A stretch of DNA of 64,000 nt, from the NCBI RefSeq assembly GCF_016107655.1, contig NZ_JABASX010000013.1, forward strand, positions 1-64,000, in the 5' to 3' direction. Positions within the stretch are counted from its first letter, which is position 1; the number at the start of each line of letters is the position of its first letter. Below are positions 15,405 to 25,281 of the stretch, piece after piece. The DNA comes from Brevibacterium antiquum (GTDB taxonomy: Bacteria; Actinomycetota; Actinomycetes; Actinomycetales; Brevibacteriaceae). Position numbers and translations under genes: made by a program. The notes below the pieces were generated by a model. The model worked only from the letters and a program-made list of their open reading frames with translations, had not been told where the DNA came from and did not search any database.

Positions 15405-16292
15405 TCAGGCGACTGCGGCCGCCCGCTGAGCGACGTCAACGACGTTCTTCAGAAGCAGTGCCCGAGTCATGGGCCCGACTCCGCCGGGGTTCGGTGACAC
15501 CCAAGCCGCCACCTCGGCGACGCCAGGGTCCACATCTCCCACGATCTTCGACTTCCCGGTCTCCGGGTCCTCTTCACGGGAGACTCCGACGTCGAGGACG
15601 ACGGCACCGGGCTTGACCGCGTCGGCGGTCACGATCCGAGCCGAGCCCGCAGCCGCGACGATGATGTCGGCCTGAGCCAACAGCTCGGGCAGATTCGTCG
15701 TTCCGGTGTGCGTCAGCGTCACCGTGGCGTTGTACTCGCGGCGGGTCAGCAGCGCACCGATCGACCGACCGACGGTGACTCCGCGGCCGACGACCACCAC
15801 GTGCTTGCCGGCGAGTTCGATCCCATTGCGCGCCATCAGCTCGATGACACCGCGTGGGGTGCACGGCAGCGGAGTGGTGATCTCCCTGTTGACGTTGAGC
15901 ATGAGCCGACCGAGGTTGGTCGGATGCAGTCCGTCCGCGTCCTTGGCCGGGTCGATGCGTTCGAGGACCGTGTCCGTGTCGATGTGCTTCGGCAGCGGCA
16001 GCTGCACGATGTATCCGGTGCATTCGTCGTCGGCGTTGAGCTCGTCGATGACCGACAGGAGCTCGTCCTGGCTCACAGTCTCCGGAAGATCACGTCGGAT
16101 GGAATGGATGCCCACCTCGGCGCAGTCACGGTGCTTTCCCGCCACATACCACTTCGATCCCGGATCCTCACCGACGAGGACCGTGGCCAAGCCGGGAACG
16201 ATGCCCCGCTCGGCCAGGTCCGCGACGGCCGTTTTCAGCTCTTCCTTGATCTCCTTCGCACAGGCCTTTCCGTCAAGGATCTGTGCTGCCAT
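15405..16292 (-). CDS. folD: Bifunctional methylenetetrahydrofolate dehydrogenase/cyclohydrolase
   Basis: 295 aa. Interconverts 5,10-methylene-, methenyl- and 10-formyl-tetrahydrofolate with NADP. Marks: [17 protein letters not shown] with the catalytic Tyr and Lys, [24 protein letters not shown] with the folate Asp, [11 protein letters not shown], and the Rossmann segment [17 protein letters not shown]. The ATG overlaps the glyA stop by one base (TGATG), so the two are translationally coupled. glyA makes methylene-THF and folD converts it, a natural functional pair. Confidence 0.96.
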   Translation of the reverse strand: MAAQILDGKACAKEIKEELKTAVADLAERGIVPGLATVLVGEDPGSKWYVAGKHRDCAEVGIHSIRRDLPETVSQDELLSVIDELNADDECTGYIVQLPLPKHIDTDTVLERIDPAKDADGLHPTNLGRLMLNVNREITTPLPCTPRGVIELMARNGIELAGKHVVVVGRGVTVGRSIGALLTRREYNATVTLTHTGTTNLPELLAQADIIVAAAGSARIVTADAVKPGAVVLDVGVSREEDPETGKSKIVGDVDPGVAEVAAWVSPNPGGVGPMTRALLLKNVVDVAQRAAAVA

Positions 16293-17566
16293 CAGTACTG
16301 CTCCAGATCTTCGTAGAGGGGGAAGTTGTCGCTGAGCTTCTTGACCCGAGCGCTGAGTGCGTCGACGTTCGCACCGGGCTTCAGCGCCTCGGCGATGACG
16401 TCGGCGACCTCGGTGAATTCGGCATCGCCGAACCCGCGGGTGGCCAGAGCAGGGGTGCCGATACGCAGACCGGAGGTCACCATCGGCGGCCTGGGATCGA
16501 ACGGAACGGCGTTGCGGTTTACGGTGATTCCGACTTCGTGCAGGACGTCTTCTGCCTGCTGTCCGTCCAGGGCCGAGTTGCGCAGGTCGACGAGGACCAG
16601 GTGGACGTCGGTTCCGCCGGTCAGGACCGTTGCACCGGCCTTGGCAACATCGTCGGCCAAGAGACGCTCAGCCAAGATCTGGGCTCCGCGTACGGTCCGT
16701 TCCTGGCGGGCTTTGAACTCTTCGGACGCGGCGAGCTTGAACGCCACTGCCTTAGCCGCGATCACATGCATCAACGGACCGCCCTGCTGTCCCGGGAAGA
16801 CGGCGGAGTTCAGCTTCTTCGCGTACTCCTCCTTGCCGAGGATGAAGCCTGAGCGTGGACCGCCGATGGTCTTGTGCACCGTCGATGACACGACATCGGC
16901 GAAGGGCACCGGGTTGGGGTGCAGGCCGGCGGCGACAAGCCCGGCGAAGTGAGCCATGTCGACCCAGAGCTTCGCTCCGACTTCGTCGGCGATGTCGCGG
17001 AAGGCCTGGAAGTCGAGCTGGCGCGGGTAGGCGGACCAACCTGCGACGATGACCTCGGGGCGATGCTCGATTGCTCGCTCACGCACCTTGTCCATATCGA
17101 TGCGGTAGGTGTCGGGATCGACTTCATAGGAGGCGACGTCGTAGAGGCGTCCTGAGAAGTTGATCTTCATGCCATGGGTGAGGTGGCCGCCGTGGGCCAG
17201 CGACAGGCCGAGCATCTTGTCACCGTGGCGGGCGAGGGCGTGCATCACGGCGGCGTTGGCAGAAGCACCTGAGTGTGACTGCACGTTCGCGTATTCGGCA
17301 CCGAAGAGGCTCTTGGCCCGGTCGATGGCGAGAGTCTCAGCGACATCGACGTACTCGCAGCCACCGTAGTAGCGCTTCCCGGGGTAGCCCTCGGCGTACT
17401 TGTTCGTCAGCACGGATCCCTGTGCCTGCAGCACTGCGCGCGGCACGAAGTTCTCCGAGGCGATCATCTCGAGAGTCGAACGCTGACGGCCCAATTCCTG
17501 GTCGAGGACGTCCGCGATCTGTGGATCGATGTCTGCAAGCGAAGCCTGCATCGTGTTATCAGTCAT
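16292..17566 (-). CDS. glyA: Serine hydroxymethyltransferase
   Basis: 424 aa PLP enzyme converting serine and THF to glycine and methylene-THF. The ATG at 17566 has AGGAG eight bases upstream; the longer frame to 17791 runs into the divergent purU and is not used. Marks: [29 protein letters not shown] (substrate site), [28 protein letters not shown], and [14 protein letters not shown] containing the PLP Lys. First gene of a glyA-folD operon and divergent from purU, which removes excess formyl-THF, so the locus balances the one-carbon pool. No riboswitch was recognised in the 168-bp spacer. Confidence 0.97.
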   Translation of the reverse strand: MTDNTMQASLADIDPQIADVLDQELGRQRSTLEMIASENFVPRAVLQAQGSVLTNKYAEGYPGKRYYGGCEYVDVAETLAIDRAKSLFGAEYANVQSHSGASANAAVMHALARHGDKMLGLSLAHGGHLTHGMKINFSGRLYDVASYEVDPDTYRIDMDKVRERAIEHRPEVIVAGWSAYPRQLDFQAFRDIADEVGAKLWVDMAHFAGLVAAGLHPNPVPFADVVSSTVHKTIGGPRSGFILGKEEYAKKLNSAVFPGQQGGPLMHVIAAKAVAFKLAASEEFKARQERTVRGAQILAERLLADDVAKAGATVLTGGTDVHLVLVDLRNSALDGQQAEDVLHEVGITVNRNAVPFDPRPPMVTSGLRIGTPALATRGFGDAEFTEVADVIAEALKPGANVDALSARVKKLSDNFPLYEDLEQY

Positions 17567-17734
17567 GTATACACTCCTGTGGCATCCAAAGTGATGAGTG
17601 GGACACCGCGATCGGCTCCGCGAGCACCCGGAAACAATGCTAACAGCGAACCAGATCACACCGATGAGCCGTTCGTCATCCGGATGATGGGCCGGTTTCG
17701 GAGCACACCGGATACGACCATTAGAATCGAGCGC

Positions 17735-18586
17735 ATGAGTCGAGAATGGATCCTGCGAGTCACCTGCCCGGACGCAACCGGAATCGTGCATGCCGTGACC
17801 GGGGTCCTGGCCTCACTCGGTGCCAACATCACCGAGTCCCAGCAGTTCTCCTCCCCCGATTCCCTCCAGTTCTTCCTGCGTGTCCAGTTCGTCACGAACC
17901 ACGATTCCGATGCCGGGACCCTGGAGTCTTCCCTCGCCGAGGCGGCTCACCGTTTTGATATGACGATCAGCCTCCAGCCGGTGGAGAAGAAGACGAGAAC
18001 TCTGGTCCTCGTGTCGAAGGCCGCGCACTGCCTCAATACTCTGCTGTTCCAGCAGAGCTCGGGTCAGCTGCCCATCGATATCGTCGGTGTGGCCGGCAAC
18101 CATGACTCCCTGCGGTCGCTGGCCGAATTCCACGGCCACGACTTCCACCACATTCCGATCACTCGTGAGACCAAGGACGCTGCCGAGGCGCGCCTGAGCG
18201 GACTCGTCGATGAGCTCGACGTCGAGCTCATCGTCCTCGCGCGTTATATGCAGATCCTCTCCCCCGATCTCTGCGCCCGGTTGGAGGGCCGCGTCATCAA
18301 CATCCATCACTCGTTCCTGCCCAGTTTCAAGGGCGCAAAGCCGTATCATCAGGCGCACGCCCGCGGAGTGAAGATCATCGGTGCCACGGCCCACTACGTC
18401 ACCCCTGATCTCGACGAGGGGCCGATCATCGAGCAGGATGTCGCTCGCGTCGATCACAACCGCGACATCGCCGACTTCGTCCAGCGCGGTCAGGATGTCG
18501 AAGCAGCGGTACTGGCACGGGCAGTGGCCTGGCATGCGGAAGGACGGGTCCTCATGGACGGTCACCGCACGGTCGTCTTCAACTGA
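17735..18586 (+). CDS. purU: Formyltetrahydrofolate deformylase
   Basis: 283 aa. Hydrolyses 10-formyl-THF to formate and THF. An N-terminal ACT domain (residues about 5-80, [20 protein letters not shown]) is followed by the formyltransferase-fold domain with [14 protein letters not shown], the catalytic [20 protein letters not shown] and [19 protein letters not shown] (Asn-His-Asp set). The ATG at 17735 is eight bases after TAGAAT, so the message is probably leaderless. The frame extends upstream to 17579 but that part overlaps the glyA promoter. The ACT domain suggests control by methionine or glycine, as known in E. coli. Confidence 0.95.
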   Translation: MSREWILRVTCPDATGIVHAVTGVLASLGANITESQQFSSPDSLQFFLRVQFVTNHDSDAGTLESSLAEAAHRFDMTISLQPVEKKTRTLVLVSKAAHCLNTLLFQQSSGQLPIDIVGVAGNHDSLRSLAEFHGHDFHHIPITRETKDAAEARLSGLVDELDVELIVLARYMQILSPDLCARLEGRVINIHHSFLPSFKGAKPYHQAHARGVKIIGATAHYVTPDLDEGPIIEQDVARVDHNRDIADFVQRGQDVEAAVLARAVAWHAEGRVLMDGHRTVVFN

Positions 18587-18699
18587 TCTGAGCACCTCGG
18601 CAACCCTGAATAAGCCTTGACCATTCTCTTAGGCAATTCACACCCGTTGCGCAATCCGTTGTAGAGTCGCCCCGGTTTACAAAAGGAGACGACTTAATA

Positions 18700-20217
18700 A
18701 TGACGGAAACCGCTTTCCGCACAATTGCAATCGTCCTGTACTTTGCAGGAATGCTGGCCATCGGCTGGTTCGCGTACCGCAAAACCAAGAACAGCTTCGA
18801 CGACTACATGCTGGCTGGCCGCGGGCTGCGCCCCAGCGTTGCGGCACTGAGCGCCGGAGCATCTGACATGTCGGGCTGGCTGCTCTTGGGACTGCCCGGA
18901 GCCATCTATGTGGGTGGACTGGTCGAAGCCTGGATGGCTGTGGGCCTGACCGTCGGAGCCTGGGTGAACTGGAAGTTCGTGGCGCCTCGTCTGCGTGCCT
19001 TCACGGAGAAGGCCGGCGATTCGATTACCATTCCCAGCTTCTTCGAACAGCGGCTGAAGGACAACACACGCCTGCTGCGCATCGTCTGCGGTGTCATCAT
19101 TCTCGTATTCTTCACCTTCTACGTGTCCTCGGGCATGGTCGCTGCCGGGAAGTTCTTCGAATCGAGCTTCGGGCTGAACTATATGGCCGGAATGCTCCTC
19201 GTCGCGGCCATCACCATGATCTACACGCTCTTCGGCGGATTCCTCGGCGCCACACTCACCGACGTCGCCCAAGGTCTGCTGATGTTCGTGGCGCTCATCG
19301 CGGTGCCGGTCGTCGCCGTGTTCAATGCCGGCGGACCGGCAACCGTCATCTCCAACGTCAAGGAGATCAACCCCAGCCTACTCAATGTCCTCGGCAGCGG
19401 GCCGTTCTGGGCCAGCGGCACTTACCTGGCTGTGATCTCCGCTCTCGCGTGGGGCCTGGGCTACTTCGGCCAGCCGCATATCATCGTGAGGTTCATGGCC
19501 CTGCGGACCCCGGCCGATGCCAAGGTTGCTCGCCGGATCGGTGTGAGTTGGATGGGAATCTCGGCTCTCGGTGCCGTTGCCACTGCGATCGTCGGGATCT
19601 CATACTTCTCCGACCACGCCAACATGGAGCCGGCCGACCCGGAGACGGTATTCCTTGATCTCGCACAGATCCTGTTCCACCCGTTCATCGCAGGTCTCGT
19701 TCTGGCGGCTGTGCTCGCGGCGATCATGTCGACGATCTCATCGCAGCTCGTCGTCACGTCTTCAGCACTCATCGAGGATCTCTACAAGATCGTGTCGCTG
19801 CGTACTGGTTCCAAGCGCACTCTGCAGGACAAGACCTATGTTCTGCTCGGACGCCTCGGCATCCTCGTCATCGCTATCATCGCCGTTCTGTTGGCGATCG
19901 AGCCGTCGAACAGCATCCTCGACCTGGTGGCATTCGCTTGGGCCGGCTTCGGCGCTTCGTTCGGGCCGATCGTGTTGCTGACCCTGTTCTGGAAGAAGCT
20001 CAGCAACTGGGGCGCACTCTTCGGCCTCATCTCCGGTGCGGCTGTCGCGTTCATCTGGGGACAGCTCGGCACCCCGCTGACCGAGCAGATCTACGAGATC
20101 ATCCCAGGCTTCGCCATCAACCTCATTGTGGCGGTCGTGGTCAGCAAGTTCACGTACAAACCCGATGCGGATACAGACCGTGAATTCGACGAGTCTATCG
20201 AGCTCTCGCGCGTGTAG
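18700..20217 (+). CDS. putP: Sodium/proline symporter (SSS family)
   Basis: 505 aa, 13 predicted helices, the size of PutP. Marks: DDYMLAGRGLRPSVAALSAGASDMSGWLLLGLPGAIY (helices 2-3 with the Na+ and proline residues), IPSFFEQRL, VYTLFGGFLGATLTDVAQGLLMF (read as MIYTLFGG...), and LAWGLGYFGQPHIIVRFMA, a PutP signature. AAAAGGAGA precedes the ATG. Imports proline for nutrition or osmoprotection. Monocistronic, closed by a hairpin. Confidence 0.92.
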   Translation: MTETAFRTIAIVLYFAGMLAIGWFAYRKTKNSFDDYMLAGRGLRPSVAALSAGASDMSGWLLLGLPGAIYVGGLVEAWMAVGLTVGAWVNWKFVAPRLRAFTEKAGDSITIPSFFEQRLKDNTRLLRIVCGVIILVFFTFYVSSGMVAAGKFFESSFGLNYMAGMLLVAAITMIYTLFGGFLGATLTDVAQGLLMFVALIAVPVVAVFNAGGPATVISNVKEINPSLLNVLGSGPFWASGTYLAVISALAWGLGYFGQPHIIVRFMALRTPADAKVARRIGVSWMGISALGAVATAIVGISYFSDHANMEPADPETVFLDLAQILFHPFIAGLVLAAVLAAIMSTISSQLVVTSSALIEDLYKIVSLRTGSKRTLQDKTYVLLGRLGILVIAIIAVLLAIEPSNSILDLVAFAWAGFGASFGPIVLLTLFWKKLSNWGALFGLISGAAVAFIWGQLGTPLTEQIYEIIPGFAINLIVAVVVSKFTYKPDADTDREFDESIELSRV

Positions 20218-20229
20218 TGAGGGCCAGCG

Positions 20230-20263
20230 GCTCGCCTGACGGCCACACGGTCGTCGGGCGAGC
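20230..20263 (+). terminator. Terminator of putP
   Basis: GCTCGCCTGACG pairs with CGTCGGGCGAGC (12 bp, one G-T pair) around a 10-nt loop, 12 nt after the putP stop. Confidence 0.75.
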
Positions 20264-20291
20264 TGAGCCCGCCGACTTCATAGCGCCCTAC

Positions 20292-20337
20292 ACTCAGCGG
20301 CTGTTCCTCCACCACTACCGGGGAACAGCCGCTGAGT
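20292..20337. terminator. Second strong hairpin between putP and rplQ
   Basis: ACTCAGCGGCTGTTCC and its exact complement form a 16-bp stem with a 14-nt loop. It lies between convergent transcription units and may be a back-up terminator in either direction. Confidence 0.6.
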
Positions 20338-20443
20338 CGTTCCTGACCGACTTAGGAGTGCGACATGCTGCTGACGGGGCGTGCTGAGGATCCTCTTGCA
20401 TCCCGTATGCGAGGTACGCGCGACCACTCTCCTGTGAATGCAC

Positions 20444-20476
20444 TTCAGGCGGGCACCCATAGGGTGCCCGCCTGAG
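20444..20476 (-). terminator. Terminator of the alpha operon (after rplQ)
   Basis: CAGGCGGGCACCC and GGGTGCCCGCCTG form a 13-bp GC-rich stem, extended by A-T and G-T pairs, with a 3-nt loop, 20 nt after the rplQ stop on the minus strand. Confidence 0.85.
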
Positions 20477-20495
20477 ATGTTGCGACTGAAGAGCC

Positions 20496-21038
20496 TTACT
20501 TGGTGTCTTCGGCGCTTTCGTCGGTTGCCTCTTCAGCGACCTCTTCGGTTGCGGCCGAGTCGGCTGCTTCCTCGGTGGTCTCTGCAGGAGCCTCTTCGAC
20601 GACCTCTTCGGTCTCGTTCTCGGCGGCTGCGGTCTCGGTAGCCTGCTCGGCTTCCTTCACAGTTGCCTGCTTCGGCGAGTAGGGCTCGAGAACCAGTTCG
20701 ATGACGGCCATGGGCGCATTGTCACCGGCACGGGGACCGATCTTGGTGATACGTGTGTATCCACCGGGACGATCGGCCATCGTTTCGGCGATCGAGGTGA
20801 ACAGCTCGTGCACGACCGACTTGTCGCCGATCTTACCAAGCACGCGACGACGGGCGGCGAGGTCGCCCTTCTTGGCGTGAGTGATCATGCGCTCCGCCAC
20901 CGGACGCAGGCGCTTGGCCTTGGTCACGGTCGTGGTGATCTTCTTGTGCTCGAACAGGGCCGCAGCCATGTTGTTGAGCATCATGCGCTCGTGTGTTGGG
21001 GAGCCTCCGAGACGAGGACCCTTGGTTGGGGTTGGCAT
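20496..21038 (-). CDS. rplQ: Ribosomal protein L17 with acidic C-terminal tail
   Basis: 180 aa. The first 125 residues are ordinary L17 ([20 protein letters not shown], then [30 protein letters not shown]). The rest is a Glu/Ala/Thr-rich tail of about 50 residues with no Arg and a single final Lys, much longer than in E. coli L17 (127 aa) but of a kind seen in other Actinobacteria. Last gene of the operon; truA, often next, is absent here. Confidence 0.97.
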   Translation of the reverse strand: MPTPTKGPRLGGSPTHERMMLNNMAAALFEHKKITTTVTKAKRLRPVAERMITHAKKGDLAARRRVLGKIGDKSVVHELFTSIAETMADRPGGYTRITKIGPRAGDNAPMAVIELVLEPYSPKQATVKEAEQATETAAAENETEEVVEEAPAETTEEAADSAATEEVAEEATDESAEDTK

Positions 21039-21061
21039 AGTGTCTTACTCCTAGGTCTTAA

Positions 21062-22060
21062 TCAGTACTGTTCGTCTTCGACGTAGGACTGGTCCTCATC
21101 AACGAGACCGGGCTCGAACCCGGCGGGACTGTCCTTGAGGCTCAGACCCAGCTCGTTGAGCTTGGCCTTCACTTCGTCGATCGACTTCGAACCAAAGTTG
21201 CGGATATCCATCAGATCGGCTTCGCTGCGAGCAACGAGTTCGCCGACGGTGTGGATTCCTTCGCGCTTGAGGCAGTTGTAGGAGCGCACGGTCAGATCGA
21301 GATCCTCGATGGCCAGTGCCAGATCGGCAGCCAGAGCTGCGTCAACCGGCGAGGGTCCGATCTCGATGCCTTCGGCTTCGACGTTGAGTTCCCGCGCCAG
21401 GCCGAAGAGTTCGACCAGTGTCTTACCCGCAGATGCAATCGCATCGCGTGGGGTCATCGACGGCTTGGTCTCAATGTCGAGCACCAGGCGATCAAAGTCG
21501 GTGCGCTGCTCAACACGAGTAGCCTCGACCTTGTAGGTGACCTTGAGAACCGGCGAGTAGATCGAGTCAACGGGGACCCGACCGATCTCTGCATCCGCAT
21601 TCTTGTTCTGAGCGCTCGAAACGTAACCGCGTCCACGTTCGATGGTCAGCTCCATGTCCAGACGGCCTTCACCATTCAACGTGGCGATATGCAGATCTGG
21701 GTTATGGATCTCGACTCCGGCAGGAGCAGAGACATCGGCGGCAGTCACGGTGCCGGGGCCCTGCTTGCGCAGGTAGGCAACGACCGGTTCATCGAATTCC
21801 GAGGACACGACCAGGGACTTCAGGTTGAGGATGAACTCAGTGACATCCTCCTTGACTCCTGGAACGGTGCTGAACTCGTGGAGCACACCGTCGATCCGGA
21901 TGGAGGTGACGGCGGCACCTGGAATCGACGACAGCAGGGTACGACGAAGTGAGTTGCCGAGGGTGTAGCCGAATCCTGGCTCGAGTGGTTCGATGGCGAA
22001 CCGTGAGCGATTCTCGGAGACGACTTCTTCCGTGAGCGTTGGGCGCTGTGCAATGAGCAC
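21062..22060 (-). CDS. rpoA: RNA polymerase alpha subunit
   Basis: 332 aa. N-terminal assembly domain ([32 protein letters not shown]) and C-terminal domain with two helix-hairpin-helix elements ([37 protein letters not shown]), followed by an acidic tail. Starts with GTG at 22060 behind AAAGGAAG. Placed between rpsK and rplQ; rpsD, present here in enterobacteria, is absent as is usual in Actinobacteria. Confidence 0.98.
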   Translation of the reverse strand: MLIAQRPTLTEEVVSENRSRFAIEPLEPGFGYTLGNSLRRTLLSSIPGAAVTSIRIDGVLHEFSTVPGVKEDVTEFILNLKSLVVSSEFDEPVVAYLRKQGPGTVTAADVSAPAGVEIHNPDLHIATLNGEGRLDMELTIERGRGYVSSAQNKNADAEIGRVPVDSIYSPVLKVTYKVEATRVEQRTDFDRLVLDIETKPSMTPRDAIASAGKTLVELFGLARELNVEAEGIEIGPSPVDAALAADLALAIEDLDLTVRSYNCLKREGIHTVGELVARSEADLMDIRNFGSKSIDEVKAKLNELGLSLKDSPAGFEPGLVDEDQSYVEDEQY

Positions 22061-22211
22061 GTGGGCTTCCTTTCAGCGAACATCCGCTATATGACGTTCG
22101 CACTGCACGTCATGGACTAAAGCCATGAAGAACGGTTCGGTTTATCGTGGAATCCGTTCTGCGACTGATGCCGGGGCTTGCCCCGTCATCGCTCGCAGAT
22201 ACACGGAAGGA

Positions 22212-22616
22212 TCAGCCGCGGCGGCGCTTGGTGGGACGGCAGCCGTTGAACGGAACTGGAGTGACATCCTGAATGGTGCCCAGTTCCAGACCGGCGGCCT
22301 GCAGCGAACGGATCGCGGTTTCGCGTCCCGAACCTGGTCCCTTGACGAAGACGTCGACCTTCTTGAGGCCGTGCTCCTGTGCGCGACGGGCAGCGGATTC
22401 CGCGGCCATCTGTGCGGCGTAAGGGGTCGACTTACGCGAACCCTTGAAGCCGACCTCACCTGAGGAGGCCCAGGAGATGACAGCACCGGTCGGATCAGTG
22501 ATCGACACGATGGTGTTGTTGAACGTTGACTTGATGTGTGCCTGGCCGGCAACGATATTCTTCTTGAGCTTGCGGCGAGGCTTGCGCACTGTAGCGGCGC
22601 GTGACTTGGGAGGCAT
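22212..22616 (-). CDS. rpsK: Ribosomal protein S11
   Basis: 134 aa. Contains the family core [46 protein letters not shown] and the basic end [18 protein letters not shown]. An ordinary alpha-operon gene, 51 bp after rpsM. A 151-bp spacer to rpoA allows an extra control site. Confidence 0.98.
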   Translation of the reverse strand: MPPKSRAATVRKPRRKLKKNIVAGQAHIKSTFNNTIVSITDPTGAVISWASSGEVGFKGSRKSTPYAAQMAAESAARRAQEHGLKKVDVFVKGPGSGRETAIRSLQAAGLELGTIQDVTPVPFNGCRPTKRRRG

Positions 22617-22667
22617 GTGTTTTACTCCTGATCGAGGTGGCTGATGCTGGTCAACCGGGTGAGCATA

Positions 22668-23036
22668 TTACTTCTTCTTACCGGCCACGGTGCGCTTCGG
22701 TCCCTTGCGGGTACGCGCATTCGTCTTGGTCCGCTGTCCGCGAACCGGCAGACCGCGGCGGTGACGCAGGCCTTCGTAGCTTCCGATCTCCACCTTGCGG
22801 CGAATGTCGGCAGCAACCTCACGTCGGAGGTCGCCCTCAACCTGGAATGTGCCCTCGATGAAGTCACGCAGCTGGACGAGCTCGGCATCGCTCAAGTCCT
22901 TCACACGGGTATCAGGGCTGATTCCCGTTTCCGTCAGGGTCTGGCGCGCACGGGTGCGGCCCACACCGTAGATATAAGTCAAGGCGACTTCCACGCGCTT
23001 TTCACGCGGGATGTCGACTCCGGCAAGTCGTGCCAT
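22668..23036 (-). CDS. rpsM: Ribosomal protein S13
   Basis: 122 aa. [30 protein letters not shown] at the start, [28 protein letters not shown] near the end. It sits at the head of the 30S subunit, contacting tRNA and the 50S. AGGAGATAG precedes the ATG. Confidence 0.98.
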   Translation of the reverse strand: MARLAGVDIPREKRVEVALTYIYGVGRTRARQTLTETGISPDTRVKDLSDAELVQLRDFIEGTFQVEGDLRREVAADIRRKVEIGSYEGLRHRRGLPVRGQRTKTNARTRKGPKRTVAGKKK

Positions 23037-23224
23037 AGGTACTATCTCCTGTTGTAGTTCCGGAGGTGCTGATGCAGACCTGTCCTTGGTGTCCCAAGGT
23101 CCTCGGCCCCCGACCGAAGGTATCGTCCTGACACCGCGCTAGAGGCGGTGCAGATGGCGAGGTCTGCGCGGGTGTGGTGCTGCTGAAGCCCCTTGCGGGT
23201 GCCTCTGTCTGCTCGAAGAGCTGC

Positions 23225-23338
23225 TCAACCCTGGCGCTGTTTGTGACGCGGGTTGGAGCAGATGACGATGACCCGGCCGTGACGGCGGGTAATCTGGCAA
23301 TTCTCGCAGATCTTCTTGACGCTTGGCTTAACCTTCAT
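23225..23338 (-). CDS. rpmJ: Ribosomal protein L36
   Basis: 37 aa, found by reading the minus strand between infA and rps[21 protein letters not shown] at the start and [10 protein letters not shown] at the end. The zinc ligands Cys11, Cys14, Cys27 and His32 are present, so this is the zinc-binding (C+) form. GAAGGAAAAA precedes the ATG. 61 bp downstream of infA and 188 bp before rpsM. Confidence 0.96.
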   Translation of the reverse strand: MKVKPSVKKICENCQITRRHGRVIVICSNPRHKQRQG

Positions 23339-23399
23339 GGTTTTTCCTTCTTCCGACCCTTACCCCTGCGCAGGGGCGGGTACGAATGATCGAAGATCC

Positions 23400-23621
23400 T
23401 TACTTGTAGCGGTAAACGATTCGCCCACGCGAAAGATCGTATGGAGACAGCTCCACGATGACCCGGTCCTCAGGGAGAATTCGAATGTAGTGCTGTCGCA
23501 TTTTTCCTGAGATATGCGCAAGCACCCTATGCCCATTGCTCAGCTCAACCCGGAACGATGCGTTCGGGAGGGCTTCGACAACGGCGCCTTCGATCTCAAT
23601 GACCCCTTCTTTTTTGGCCAT
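23400..23621 (-). CDS. infA: Translation initiation factor IF-1
   Basis: 73 aa, one S1-like OB fold: [40 protein letters not shown], ending GRIVYRYK. First gene of the alpha operon here because map is 4 kb away; its own promoter must lie in the 274-bp region upstream, which also has the small stem CGCGAA-AAC-TTCGCG at 23645-23659. Confidence 0.97.
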   Translation of the reverse strand: MAKKEGVIEIEGAVVEALPNASFRVELSNGHRVLAHISGKMRQHYIRILPEDRVIVELSPYDLSRGRIVYRYK

Positions 23622-23895
23622 ATCGTTCGCTAACCTCGTATTCCCGCGAAAACTTCGCGTTCGACGTAATCGTGTATCGTCGATTTACCCCGACGACCCC
23701 ATGGTCCGTGGCCCACCTCACCACATGAAAAGTTGCGGATGGCAAATGCCGCCCACAACTGAAAAAGGGTGAGTTGAGTGAGAACAGACCAATCAACAAC
23801 CCTACACTATGGCCGAAGATTCTTCCACACGGTGCTGGCTTACGGGAGTGAAGTCCCTTACAATCATTCTCTCCCTCGCCGAGGCGGTCCCAGGC

Positions 23896-25119
23896 TCAGG
23901 TCGTGTGTCGAGTTCCGTACCCGGCTCGGATGCTCACGATGACGGCGATCGCGAGCACGAGGAAGCCCATCAGGGTGATCGATGCGAACCCGCCGAAGGC
24001 CAACAGCGGCCCGGACAGTGCCGCCAACGCGGCGGCCCCGAAGTTCATTCCTGCGTCTGAGAGTCCCTGCACCGACATGCGATGCGCGGGATCGATCTCT
24101 TTGGTCAGCAGGGTGGATCCGGCGATAAGGCATGCGCTCCACCCCAGCCCCAACGCGAACAGGGCTACCGACAAACGGATGAACGACGACTCGCCGAGAG
24201 CATCGATGAATCCGAGGACCAAGGACACGGCGAACAGTCCGTGGCCGAGGAGAATCACCCGACCGGCGGAATATCTGTCGGTGAGGTAGCCGAAGACCGG
24301 GGACAGTCCGTACATGCCGAGGATATGGCCGCCGATCGTAATGCCGATCAGTTCGAGGCCGAGCCCGTGGTGGTCCATGTGAAGCGGTGTCATCACCATT
24401 GTCGCCACCATGATCATGTGCCCGGTGACCACGGACAGCAGACCCATGAGCGCGCTCGGGGACCGTCTGATGGCCTGCCAGGTGCCACCTCGGCGAGGGG
24501 ATGCCGAGGACTCATCTCGTGTGGCGGGTGTGAGTCGGCGCAGGAAGATGACGCTGAGCAGGGCAAGAGCGAAGCCTGCGCTCGCGATGACGAACGGACC
24601 CGACAATGGGTCGAGATTCAGGGCTCGGCCGAGTCCGGCACCGGGTCCTGAGAGGTTGGGTCCGATGACGGATCCGATCGTCGTGGCCCAGACGACCACG
24701 GACATCGCTGAGCCTTTGAGATGGTCGGGAGCCGCATCCGTGGCCGCATAGCGGCCCTGCAGCCCGGCGGCCGTCGCCGCCCCGAAGCAGCCCATGCCGA
24801 TGAAGAAGGCGATGTCGATGCCGAACAGGATCGCGGCCACGATGAGAATGGCACCGCAGAGCGCGATCGCGTAGGCGCTGGCCAATGCCAAGCGCCGGCT
24901 TCTGCGTTCGGCCAGCTTCGCCAGTGGAACCGCAAGCAGTCCGGCGCCGAGGATGGACGCCGTCTGCGCGAATCCGGCGAGCTCCGTGCGTCCGGTCAGA
25001 CGCTCCGCCAGGATCCCGCCGACGGCGAACCCTGTGGCGATGCCGACGCCGGAGAACAGCTGCGCCAGGCTCAGAGCCCATTGATTCCGGCGGAATACCG
25101 ACTGCGGCTGTGCAGACAT
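23896..25119 (-). CDS. MFS transporter of unknown substrate
   Basis: 407 aa with 12 hydrophobic spans, the ordinary length of a drug:H+ or metabolite MFS permease. Begins MSAQPQSVFRRNQWALSLAQ; the central loop (about residues 195-210, RRLTPATRDESSASPRRGG) is the usual cytosolic link between the two six-helix halves; a motif-A-like AERRSRRLALAS follows helix 2. ATG 25119 is preferred to GTG 25128 because of the spacing to GAGAGGCGG. It is divergent from a PatB-type C-S lyase gene, so export of a sulfur compound or import of a cysteine conjugate is conceivable, but nothing in the sequence proves a substrate. Confidence 0.85.
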   Translation of the reverse strand: MSAQPQSVFRRNQWALSLAQLFSGVGIATGFAVGGILAERLTGRTELAGFAQTASILGAGLLAVPLAKLAERRSRRLALASAYAIALCGAILIVAAILFGIDIAFFIGMGCFGAATAAGLQGRYAATDAAPDHLKGSAMSVVVWATTIGSVIGPNLSGPGAGLGRALNLDPLSGPFVIASAGFALALLSVIFLRRLTPATRDESSASPRRGGTWQAIRRSPSALMGLLSVVTGHMIMVATMVMTPLHMDHHGLGLELIGITIGGHILGMYGLSPVFGYLTDRYSAGRVILLGHGLFAVSLVLGFIDALGESSFIRLSVALFALGLGWSACLIAGSTLLTKEIDPAHRMSVQGLSDAGMNFGAAALAALSGPLLAFGGFASITLMGFLVLAIAVIVSIRAGYGTRHTT

Positions 25120-25281
25120 CGCGACCACCGCCTCTCAATTGTTTCAATGACCGGGTCCGGATCCTGTCGCACGGTCCACTGTAGTCCGTGACCGTGCATG
25201 TCAGAACGAACCGCGCACGCGGGGGTTCCCCTGCTAGCGTGAAAGCGGACAGTCTCGCAACGGCCAACGAAGGAGCATCAC

